Made by a program: the position numbers and the translations under genes. This document shows, in pieces, positions 35,384 to 44,861 of a stretch of 64,000 nucleotides of DNA. The notes beneath the pieces were generated by a model. The model was not told the DNA's origin. It did not search any database and saw only the letters and a list, made by a program, of their open reading frames with translations. Source of the DNA: Fallopia convolvulus (taxonomy: Eukaryota; Streptophyta; Magnoliopsida; Caryophyllales; Polygonaceae); contig OZ024724.1 of NCBI GenBank assembly GCA_964016875.1, positions 43,825,820-43,889,819 of the forward strand, given 5' to 3'. Within the stretch, counting starts at the first letter, position 1, and each line of letters opens with the position of its first letter.

Positions 35384-36914
35384 TGATAGCTTGCATTTAG
35401 GTATAGCTTATGATGCATATTTATGTTTATATTGCATGGTTTTAGCTTAGTTTAGCTTCGTTTCTAGTTTCTTAGGTTTTCTAGGAAATTCGGATTTTGC
35501 GCTTGTTTTGTTCGGTTTTGCAGATCTTTAGGCAAAAAAGCATGGACGGGATGGATCTTAGAAGACTATGGTGAAGTTTGAGGAAGATTAGAGTGATACA
35601 AGTGAAGATTAGAAGAGCCAAGGCCTAAGAGTTTGTGGGAAATGAACGCTTAACTTCGGATTATGCATTGGAGACTTGTTTCGACACCTCTAACTTGCAA
35701 TACTTGGTTTGGGAGATATAGTGCTCCGTTGAGGCTCAATTTGGTATCAGTGGAAAGCTAATTCAAAGAGCTACAATTCATATTTTTACTCCGAGTCCAA
35801 ATTCCAACTCTAAGTGGGTCAAAACAGCCTCTGAAGTGACGCCTGAATGCTAAACCGAGGCAATTGCGCGGGATGACAATTGCTCGGCCGCGCAATCCTC
35901 ATGCAACCCGAGCAATCAGAGTTTTCACGCGAACAATCATTGGGCTTGATTTTTGGGCTTGGGTTATATCATCCGAGTAGTGGCTTAATGATAGACTTTT
36001 TGAGGGTTATTTTAGAGGACATATATAAACCTTTGTTAGTTTATTTTTCTGATAACTTTTAATCAACTTTGGAGGCTAGGTTTTCTCTCTCAAGGAAGAA
36101 CTTTTGAACCTTTGTAAGTTTGTTCTTAATTCAATTATGCATTGCTAAATTCATTGTGTTTGACTAGTTATTGAAATCATAGATTGCATAATATTGTGAG
36201 GTTTGATTGATTCTCATCAACTTGAATAGGTTTTATTCTCTGTGCTTAATTGAATCAGAATTATTCTAGGGTTTTGTTAGATTGATCACCTAATAGAATT
36301 TCTAGGTTAATTTACAACTAATCTGATTAATGCCCGTTCGGGGTTGATTAGATAAAGTAGCATCTATAATTGTTTGGACCCGTTCGGGCTATTCAATTGT
36401 AGAAGGGAATAAATCCACAAATAACTTAGATGTCTGTTTGCTCAAAGTGTTTGTTTCTATTGATAACCTGATTCGTAAAGCTGTCGTTTAATTGAATCTA
36501 GACGTTGTTTTAGGTTGTTAAATGATTAGGGTTGTTTAGACTGTTAGTTCTTTCAACTATTTATGAAGTTTGGGTCATAATCCTTAGTAGGAGTATAATC
36601 CATAATAGTTTATTCAAGGGAATTGAGAATCAGGAGAATCGATGATCAATAAGCATATCTATGATGGATTTAACTAGTTGAACATATTTCTCTCATATAT
36701 ATTTAAAATCAACTTTGCATTTTTAGATAGTTCTCAATTTTGCATATTAGATTAGAATTTCAATCATTAAAACCCCCATTAGTTCTGTTACTTGGCACAT
36801 AAGTAAAAGCATAAATATACAACTCTCTATGGGATCGACCCTTGCTTACCATTCTACTCAGATTGGTTAAGTTAGGATTCTTTGATAGGTAAACGACTGA
36901 AAAATACCTCATCA
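35384..36914 (+). mobile_element. solo LTR D inside element B protease
   Basis: 1531 bp, starts TGATAGCTTGC, ends TACCTCATCA, flanked by perfect ATCGT duplications (35379-35383, 36915-36919). Orientation plus, from a TATATAAA at 36022-36029 and an end region GGGATCGACCCTTGCTTACC. It shares blocks with the LTR of C (TTTGGTATCA.TGGAAAGCTAA; AAGTGGGTCAAAAC) but is a different family. A GC-rich module (about 35855-35935) lies upstream of the TATA, and two hairpins with common CCCGTTCGGG cores lie at 36318-36351 and 36364-36402. Confidence 0.93.
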
Positions 36915-37124
36915 ATCGTCCATCCCGAAACCTAAGCTGTATAAGGCGTCCAACATGAGCAAGTTAGTGGAGCTCCCTTTATCAACTAAAATTCTTTTGA
37001 CAAGAAAATTAGCTATGGTTAAAGAGATTATTAAGCAGTCGTGGTGAACTTCCTCTTCTTCGACATCGTCGAAGGTGATTGGCATCATGGCAAGACTTGT
37101 CCGTGATCGTGCTTTTGGGGGCAC
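36915..37124 (-). pseudogene. protease, N-terminal half, element B
   Basis: Contains FLVKRILVDKGSSTNLLMLD, the Tat-type protease active-site region, with Lys where Thr, Asn or Gly is usual after the catalytic Asp. The open frame then runs into LTR D after GFGMDD. A frameshift near 37110 separates it from gag. Confidence 0.82.
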
Positions 37125-37717
37125 TCTCTCCTAGTATCCCTTGCTATCCGTTTGGCTGCGGAGTAGGTTATACCACAGATCTCCGACCCCCCTGTGATGA
37201 CATTGATTACTCCCGTGTCTTTTGGCGGGGGTGGTGGACTGGCTTTTTCCTTGTTGCATTCCAACTGCTCTTTTGCTTTCTCTAATATTAATTCTTTGAG
37301 ATGCCCCCTTCGTAACAGTTCGCTTACTTCTTTTCGTAATGCGATACACTCGTCGCTCCTGTGCCCATGATCGAAGTGGAAATCACACCATCTAGTCTTG
37401 TCTTTCTGATGCGCCGGCATGTTACTCTTTCGAGGCCATTTAACAGTGTCTCCCATAGTAATGAGGGTTCGGACCACTTCGGTTGCATCTACACGAAAAT
37501 TGTAGTGGGAGAGTTTCGGAGTTAGCCTAAGATTCTCGTATCTGTCACTTTGCCTAAACATTGTTGCATTAACGGTAGTCTTAGCATGAGGTGCAATGGG
37601 ATACGGAGCGTATCTTGTGTCCCGCCTTCCCTGTCTCCGATCGGGTCGATGTGGGCTCGTTGTTTTTTCGGCAAAGAGGTCGTCTTCCCCTAACCGGACA
37701 TGGGCTAAAGCTTTTAC
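37085..37717 (-). pseudogene. gag C-terminal part with zinc-knuckle-like motif, element B
   Basis: Minus-strand gag tail: PYPIAPHAKTTVNATMFRQS, LRLTPKLSHYNFRVDA and the Tat-type Cys/His motif WCDFHFDHGHRSDEC, then a basic RHLKEL-like region. It joins the N-terminal gag at 43100 once element C and one CTGTA are removed. Confidence 0.85.
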
Positions 37718-37722
37718 CTGTA

Positions 37723-39075
37723 TGATACACTCTATTTAGTATAGGTTAACTCTTGTATTTTAGGTATGATTTGAGTGTGTTTAGGTTAGTTTTGAGCATA
37801 ATTTTCATATGAAGACCGAAGACACGATTTGAAGAATTGGAAGAGTTTTGAAGACAAGTGTTGATTTGGAGTTGTTTCGACACCACTTTCTTGTAACGCT
37901 TATTTCGGGAGCTACGGTGATCGGATGAAGCTGAATTTGGTATCATTGGAAAGCTAACTCGAAGAGATACAATTCATCTTTTTACAGCGAGTCCAAATTC
38001 CAAACCTAAGTGGGTCAAAACTACCTCCGAAGTTGATACCAGTAAGTTGTTAGAAGATCCGCAGACGCGGATTATTTCCGCGTTCGCGGATCGAGGAGTT
38101 TCCGCGCCCGATGATATTTTCCGCGCTCGCGGATCGAGGAGTTTCCGCGGCCGAGGGTAGAGGATTGATCCGCGCCCGCGGAAATATTCCGCGCTCGCGG
38201 ATTTTGGCTTTTCAGCGCCGCCTTTGGTTCTTTTATTCTATCTTTTTAGTATTTTTATATCTTAGGGTTTCGGATTATTTTCTACTATTTAAGCTTAGTT
38301 TCATTTCAGTTTAGTGTAGGACAATTTCTAGCATACTTTTACTTTTAGGTTTTTATTTCAGTATTATGGAGAACTAATTTACCTTTGGAGTTTGTTTAAT
38401 CAAGGAAGCGTTTTTATGTATTTCGTAAGATTCTGGTAACTTTTCTATCCCTTGGTTAATATCAAAACTCTTGTGCTTAATTTCATGATTATCAATTGAT
38501 TTCTCTTGGTGCGCAACTTGTTGAATTTGATTGATATTCTATTGTTTGGATTAGGTTTGATTGTTGTCTGTGCAATCTTATATATCCTTGAAACAAATCT
38601 TTTCTAGGACCGTGGACTAGAATTGAGAAAGAGTGTTTTATTGTTATTTTATGCATGAGACTCGTAGCTTGATTGCATGAATTAATATCCTTCTATCCTT
38701 AAAACTTTGCTTGATTTGTATTAAGAATTCTTGTTCATATCATAATTCTGCTTGGACCGTGGACAAGCGAAAATCTTTTATAAGGATTGGAATTAACTAG
38801 AGAATTAATAGAAAAGTGGATGAATCAATGATCGAATGATTAAAAAGGTGGAATTGATTGAATAAACTCTGCTTTCTTCCAATTGATTTAAATCCCCAAT
38901 AATATTTGCTTGCTTGTTGATTTGCCTGAACTTCCAAAAACCCATGTCTTTGCTCTTTGCTCATTGATCAGAATCCCGATTCTCTTGGGTTTGACCCCTT
39001 GCTTACTTGCTATACTAGTTAGTAGTTTAGGGTTATTTATCTTTGATCTTGGCAACAACGATTTTAGCCGAGTCA
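37723..39075 (+). repeat. 5' LTR of element C
   Basis: Begins TGATACACTC, ends GCCGAGTCA. In order: the TTTGGTATCATTGGAAAGCT and GTGGGTCAAAAC blocks, the GC-rich palindrome module (about 38055-38215), TATA-like TTTATAT (38254-38260), two hairpins with loop GACCGTGGA (38602-38622, 38750-38768), and the end block GGGTTTGACCCCTTGCTTAC. Confidence 0.92.
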
Positions 39076-39080
39076 AATTT

Positions 39081-39098
39081 TGGCGCCGTTGCCGGGGA
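39081..39098 (+). other. primer binding site of element C
   Basis: TGGCGCCGTTGCCGGGGA, five bases after the 5' LTR. The TGGCGCC start is shared with the site of element B. Confidence 0.9.
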
Positions 39099-39260
39099 AT
39101 CGGTTTTTAATTTTCTATTTAATCGGCGTTTCTGACGAATCCGCGCCCTCGGAATTTTTCCGCGCCCGCGGAAAATCCGCGCCCTCGGAATTTTTCCGCT
39201 CCCGCGGATCGGTTTGTCCAGAATCCCCGAATCTGTGTAGACCTATCTTACGGTCTACAC

Positions 39261-40207
39261 TTGTATATACTAATGTCTGCGTTTAGTCTTGTTCAGTTGC
39301 AGGATGAACCCTTTCATGAGTACTTCACTAGGTGCCAGGAAATCTTGCATGATCTCTCTGTTTGGGGGTTACACATAGGGCTTGATGATGCTTGCTATCA
39401 CATCTTTATGGCGATGACTCTTGAGTCCCAACTAAGGATGTACCGCGAGAGCGATGCAAAATATGTCCTTTGGAAACCCATTGACCGATGGGATTTCTTT
39501 TGTTACATCCGAGCCAAAGAGATCGAGATGCTTTGGAGAACCAAATTGCTGAACAAAGAAAATTAGAGGAGGTGTTGGCCATCAAGACGGAAATTCTTGA
39601 AGAACCAACAGATCTCCCTGAAGAGCCAGTTCCATCCTCTCCAGAGGCATTCAGAGACCCTTCATTGGATGAAGAGATGGATGATCATAGTCATGTAATG
39701 ACGGAGGAGGAATATTTCCTTAAGTTTGATAGCTCCTGGAGTGATGACGATGAGCCTGATGACTCAAAGAAGGAGCTAGATGATGATATGGAGATTGCCC
39801 TTCCACTTGAGGAGATGTCTATGTCTCCTACTGTGGATCCCTTTGTTATGATCGATCATGATCCCTGTATCCATCCCTCTTCTCCCTTACTTACTCTTGA
39901 TATTTGTTTGTCTGATTTGTCTGAGAAAGGTCATGAGCATGATAGATTACCTAGTGATTTCTCTAATTCTAAAGGTGGTAGTGTAGAGATAAACATCATA
40001 ACTTTTGATAAACTACCGCATCCTTTCAACTGGTTCTATCCTAAACTTGCTAATTCTGATTTCTCTAGTGGGTTTGATATACTGAAACGGTGTCTGAATG
40101 CTATATTATTTAGTTTCCAAGTATTATTGTGTTATATTTGCTTGCATGAGAGTTGTTCGCAGGATTTTGATAGACTTCTCAGGGCTTTGACGATGTCCGA
40201 GTTTTGA
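39261..40207 (+). pseudogene. gag-like and acidic ORF of element C
   Basis: Two overlapping frames. 39261-39566 begins with a weakly gag-like stretch (LQDEPFHEYFTRCQEILHDL, reminiscent of Athila gag). At about 39490 the better-looking coding shifts frame to ALENQIAEQRKLEEVLAIK, followed by a very acidic region (TEEEYFLKFDSSWSDDDEPD). The C-terminus is QDFDRLLRALTMSEF at 40207. The same last peptide occurs in element G. No catalytic motif is visible. I read it as one protein broken by a frameshift near 39490; the alternative is two separate small ORFs. Confidence 0.6.
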
Positions 40208-40252
40208 GGTAATAGGTTGACGTCGGCCATACGACGTTAAACAAAGGCGCTG

Positions 40253-40270
40253 CTCGGGAGGCAACCCGAG
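40253..40270 (+). other. stem-loop after the ORF of element C
   Basis: CTCGGG-AGGCAA-CCCGAG, a perfect 6-bp stem with 6-base loop, 46 bp after the ORF stop and next to GACGTTAAACAAAGGCGC. From memory this phrase recurs in Athila-like elements. A GTAAG follows directly and could act as a splice donor. Confidence 0.6.
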
Positions 40271-41275
40271 GTAAGTTTTTCATTTTCATTTATATTTATC
40301 TTTTTAGTTTAGTTTTAGTTTTTGTTTTTGTTTTGGTTTTGTCGGGCTAACTTGCAGGTATAATTTTTCCCATCAAAAGAAGCCAGTCTGAGGCGAGTCC
40401 GAGCCCGCGGCTCCATCCGCGCCCACGAAAATTTTCTGCGCTCGCGGAAAATCCGCTCCCACGGAAATTTTCTGCGCCCGCGGAAAATCCGCGCCCACGG
40501 AATTTTTCCACGCCCGCGGATCGGCCTGGCGGAATTAAAATTTTATTAAAAAAAATTTTAAAATAAAATAAAAAATAAAAGGTTTTCGAGTGAAACCCCC
40601 GAAATAAAAGACTCTCAGGTGAAACCCCTGAAATAAAAGGTTTTCGGGTGAAACCCCCGAGATAAGTCAGAAAAAAAAAAGAAGAGAGAAAAAAAAAAAG
40701 AGTGTTCTTCCATATTCTATCATCACCCACCATTCCACTCTTCTAATTCTTTCCATGTCTAATTCCATGGAATTCCTCAAGTATGGGGGAATATTCCTCT
40801 TCAAGGCTCGTACTACATTAATGCTTAAAGCGAGATGCAGAGTTTGTTTGTGAGTTCGTGTTCAGTTTTGTTGATCGTGTTATCTAACAATTTTTTTCAC
40901 GATCGGAGCACCACCCGCACCCACGGCCTGGCCACCGCGCCCACGGTTTTTCATGACGACGGATCATCTGGAGATTTCCGAGCTATACATCCAAGCCTTT
41001 GAAGAGTTATTCTATCTCTTCTTTCGTACATGAGTCTTTTGATTTTCCTCTTCTATGCTTAATTCCTTTCTCTTTACTTCATTGAGGCAATGAAGGATTT
41101 AAGTATGGGGGAGGAAGTACTCACTACGCCTATCCTAGTTAGATGCTTTTCAGTTTATTTTTCGTTATTTTTATGGGATTTATGTTCCATGTTTTGTATA
41201 GAGAAAATTTTTAAAAAAAATGAAAAAAATAAAGAAAGCCATAAAAATAGAGAAAAAGGCATAAAAATCCTAGGA

Positions 41276-41303
41276 TGAGTTGAAAACCCGAAAGGGCGGC
41301 TCA
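41276..41303 (+). other. hairpin 1 of the 3' pair in element C
   Basis: Stem TGAGTTG/CGGCTCA (7 bp, two T-G wobbles), AAAA bulge, then CCC-GAAA-GGG with a GNRA loop. Partner of hairpin 2 at 41407-41434. Confidence 0.75.
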
Positions 41304-41406
41304 GGTAATAAGCAGGTAACCCGGACCAGCATTAGGCTGGGGTAATAAGAGGTTAATGAGAGATGTGAGTATTTGTGACCACACCTAAGCAAAATGAAAA
41401 GAGTGA

Positions 41407-41434
41407 TTAGGTGAAAACCCGAAAGGGCGCCTAA
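41407..41434 (+). other. hairpin 2 of the 3' pair in element C
   Basis: Stem TTAGGTG/CGCCTAA (7 bp), AAAA bulge, then CCC-GAAA-GGG. Compared with hairpin 1, two stem pairs differ with both partners changed, so pairing is kept. Confidence 0.75.
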
Positions 41435-41746
41435 GTAGAATGAGTGGTAAAATCAAAGTGTTTAGGATCATATTCTACTTTGGGGCTTGGGGATTACACT
41501 TTAGATGTTGGGTAGATCCTAGGGTGCTCTACACTTTTTGGAGCTTGAGTGTTATATCTTTTATTGGTGAGGTGTGTGATTTGAGCTTTCATGTCTTTGC
41601 TCATTATTTCTCTATTTTGGGTTCGGGTGGTGAGGTGAGTGATTTTTTGTCTTCCCTTGTACTATGCTGTAAACCTTGATAGGATTTATTGTTAGATTTA
41701 TTTTGAGCTTACTCGAGGACGAGCAAGGTCTAATTATGGGGGAATT

Positions 41747-43094
41747 TGATATACTCTATTTAGTATAGGTTAACTCTTGTATTTTAGGTATGATTTGAGT
41801 GTGTTTAGGTTAGTTTTGAGCATAATTTTCATATGAAGACCGAATACACGATTTGAAAAATTGCAAGAGTTTTGAAGACAAGTGTTGATTTAGAGTTGTT
41901 TCGACACCACTTTCTTATAACGCTTATTCCGGGAGCTACGGTGATCGGATGAAGCTGAATTTGGTATCATTGGAAAGCTAAATCGAAGAGCTATAATTCG
42001 TCTTTTTACGGCGAGTCCAAATTCCAACTAAGTGGGTCAAAACTACCTCCGAAGTTGATACCAGTAAGCTGTTAGAAGATCCGCGGACGCGGATTATTTC
42101 CGCGCTCGCGGATCGAGGAGTTTCCGCGCCCGAGGATATTTTCCGCGCTCGCGGATCGAGGAGTTTTTGCGGCCGAGGGTAGAGGATTGATCCGCGCCCG
42201 CGTAAATATTCCGCGCTCGCGGATTTTGGCTTTTCAGCGCCGCCTTTGGTTCTTTTATTCTATCTTTTTAGTATTTTTATATCTTAGGGTTTCGGATTAT
42301 TTTCTACTATTTAAGCTTAGTTTCATTTTCAGTTTAGGGTAGGACAATTTCTAGCATATTTTTACTTTTAGGTTTTTATTTCAGTATTATGGAGAACTAA
42401 TTTCCCTTTGGAGTTTGTTTAATCAAGGAAGCGTTTTTATGTATTTTCTGAGATTCTGGTAACTTTTCTATCCCTTGGTTAATATCAAAACTCTTGTGCT
42501 TAATTTCATGATTATCAATTGATTTCTCTTGGTGCGCAACTTGTTGAATTTGATTGATATTCTATTGTTTGGATTAGGTTTGATTGTTGTATGTGCAATC
42601 TTATTTATCCTTTGAAACAAATCTTTTCTAGGACCGTGGACTAGAATTGAGAAAGAGTGTTCGATTGTTATTTTATGCATGAGACTCGTAGCTTGATTGC
42701 ATGAATTAATATCCTTCTATCCTTAATACTTTGCTTGATTTGAATTAAGAATTCTTGTTCATATCATAATTCTGCTTGGACCGTGGACAAGCGGAAATCT
42801 TTTATAAGGATTGGAATTAACTTGGGAATTAATAGAAAAGTGGATGAATCAATGATCGAATGATTAAAAAGGTGGAATTGATTGAATAAACTCTGCTTTC
42901 TTCCAATTGATTTAAATCCCCAATAATATTTGCTTGCTTGTTTATTTGCCTTCCAAACACCCCTGTCTTTGCTCTTTGCTGATTGATCAGAATTCCGATT
43001 CTCTTTGGTTCGACCCCTTGCTTACTTGCTATACTAGTTAGTAGTTTAGGGTTATTTATCTTTGATCTTGGCAACAATGATTTTAGCCGAGTCA
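41747..43094 (+). repeat. 3' LTR of element C
   Basis: 1348 bp, differs from the 5' copy at roughly 40 positions plus a few small gaps by eye (about 3%). All modules of the 5' LTR, including both hairpins, are retained. Confidence 0.92.
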
Positions 43095-43099
43095 CTGTA

Positions 43100-44277
43100 C
43101 CTCATCAAAGTTGGAACAAGGATACTTAGTTAGCTCACGGTATAACTCGGGATTACATATTGATATGCCCCTCCGGAATGCCTCCACTGCCGTAGCGGCG
43201 TCACATCCTTCAATGGTCACCAATTCTTCATCGTAGCGACTAAGGAAAGCTTTCAGAGATTCTCCCCATCTTTGGACCAAGCGGTATAGATCACTTGATC
43301 GCTTTTTGGCGTGCCGATTACCCACGAACCTAACCCTGAATTTGTCAATCAACTCGGCAAAAGATGAGATACTTCCAAGAGGTAAGTGAAAATGCCAATA
43401 AAGAGCGGGTCCAGACAACGTGTTCCCGAACCAACGGCACATGACAATTTCTTTCATATCAAAAGGGACTATACTAATATTCTTTCATATCAAAAGGGAT
43501 TGTACTAATATTCATAGCCTGTTTGAATGCGGCTATATGTTGATCGGGATCTGTCACCCCTTCATATTTTGGTACGTCGAGGACGTGATATTTCCGGGAA
43601 ATATCAACCCTTGCAATAGCAGGTACGAAGGGGGAGTCGGTGTATCCGTCTCTCCTCTCCATCGCAATCGGTTGAGGCGCCCCAAGGGCCTGAGTAATTC
43701 GGTCCTCCAAGGCTCGGAGGCGTTCCCGTAATTGGGAAACCTCGGTATCTTCTCGTATTGCCCTTAAAGAATTACCGTTTACCTGATACCCAGTTATCGG
43801 TCTGACAACATCGAGCGTTACGAGATTCGGATCGTCCATGTCCAAGCGCCTAGCGACTCCTTCTACCACTTCGGTTCCGCGGGGACGGGTTGGAGCCGAC
43901 TGTACCTGCGATCGAAGCAAGTTGCGTTCATTAGTTAAAGTCTTAATTTGTTTTTCGTATACCTCGGTGAATCTGGCATTGGCCTCTTTTTGGCTTTCCA
44001 AATCCTTTGGAAGAGCAATCATTGTTGATCGGAGCTCCATGATGACGTCGGCTTCGCGTCCTTCCGCTCCTCGTTGCTCGGAAGTACCAGGATTGCCATT
44101 GGTGTCCCCGAAACCTTGCTCGACTCCATCACCATTCTCTGTTCCACCTATGTTTCCCGTTCCGACTACGTTTCCAGCTCCGTTCACGTTTCCATCACCT
44201 TGGTTGTTCGTTTCTTCATTGACCTCGTGATTGTCGAGATCCCCTACGTGGCTGTATGTAGTTTGGATTCCCTCCAT
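43100..44277 (-). pseudogene. gag N-terminal part of element B
   Basis: Starts at 44277 with an Asn/Gly-rich N-terminus, then a coiled coil, then the gag core YEGVTDPDQHIAAFKQAM, GNTLSGPALYWHFHLP and FRVRFVGNRHAKKRSSDLYR. The core is broken by a 31-bp tandem duplication at 43451-43512 that shifts the frame, and the 3' side is interrupted by element C at 43100. Confidence 0.87.
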
Positions 44278-44322
44278 GTGATGGATCTTGCTGTCGTTTT
44301 AGCGTGACTCCTTTTTTGGCTA

Positions 44323-44340
44323 GGCCTCACGGTGGCGCCA
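44323..44340 (-). other. primer binding site of element B
   Basis: Minus strand TGGCGCCACCGTGAGGCC, two bases after the 5' LTR. Confidence 0.8.
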
Positions 44341-44342
44341 AT

Positions 44343-44856
44343 TGTTTTGGCAGGATAATCACACTAACGTGTTACCTGCGATAATGTGGGATTCCTAACC
44401 AAAGAATGAATGCAACGCGTTATGAATCAAAGATAAGATGCAAAACAATACAGGAAATAGAGATCACAGAAGTAAATTGATAGCAAGATGTGAATTGTGA
44501 TTATGATATTAGAAGAGTCTTCTTCAAATACAAACGAATCCTTGACGGAGATTCAAACAAGTGATTGAGAATGAGTTTCAGCTTATGGTCTTTTTCCTCC
44601 AGTTCTTGTGTGTCTCGTCTCTTCTTCAATATCCCTTTATAATGCCTTTCCCCTATTGACCGTTGAAATGGACGCTCCCCGTCTCTGATGATTTCGCCTT
44701 CCTCCTCCACGAAGTAACCGTTATGGGCAATCAATACGGAATCCGAGATTCTCGCTATTCATAAACTAGTTCTTCGGCCTTATCTTTAGCAGTTTGAAAC
44801 CAGGCATTTTGGGCCTCTGTCATTCCCGCTGGGCTTAGATTTGAGAGGGCCCAACA
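44343..44856 (-). repeat. 5' LTR of element B
   Basis: 514 bp with intact TGTTGGG start and CCAAAACA end on the minus strand. Confidence 0.93.
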
Positions 44857-44861
44857 TTGAT

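Larger units (their letters stand above)
37723..43094 (+). mobile_element. non-autonomous Athila-like LTR element C, complete
   Basis: 5372 bp with LTRs 37723-39075 (1353 bp) and 41747-43094 (1348 bp), perfect CTGTA duplications (37718-37722, 43095-43099). The primer binding site TGGCGCCGTTGCCGGGGA is at 39081-39098, a type used by Athila/Tat elements. The polypurine tract is TATGGGGGAATT, preceded by CTCGAGGACGAGCAAGG, a phrase common in this superfamily. The internal region (2671 bp) has no RT, integrase or protease, so mobility must depend on proteins from another element. It encodes one gag-like/acidic ORF and carries repeated GC-rich palindromes and structured-looking segments. Confidence 0.93.
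28624..44856 (-). mobile_element. Ty3/gypsy Tat-lineage element B with nested insertions
   Basis: Full-length minus-strand element with 514-bp LTRs (3' 28624-29137, 5' 44343-44856) and ends TGTTGGG...CCAAAACA. Perfect TTGAT duplications flank it (28619-28623, 44857-44861). The priming site is just inside the 5' LTR and a polypurine tract lies just inside the 3' LTR. Order: gag, protease, RT, RNase H, second RNase H, integrase, then an antisense spliced ORF. The second RNase H plus a downstream extra ORF are marks of the Tat lineage. Removing nested elements C and D with one TSD copy each leaves about 9.3 kb. The LTRs differ at about 10 of 514 sites. It is inactivated by both insertions, a 31-bp duplication, a frameshift and stops. 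Confidence 0.94.
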
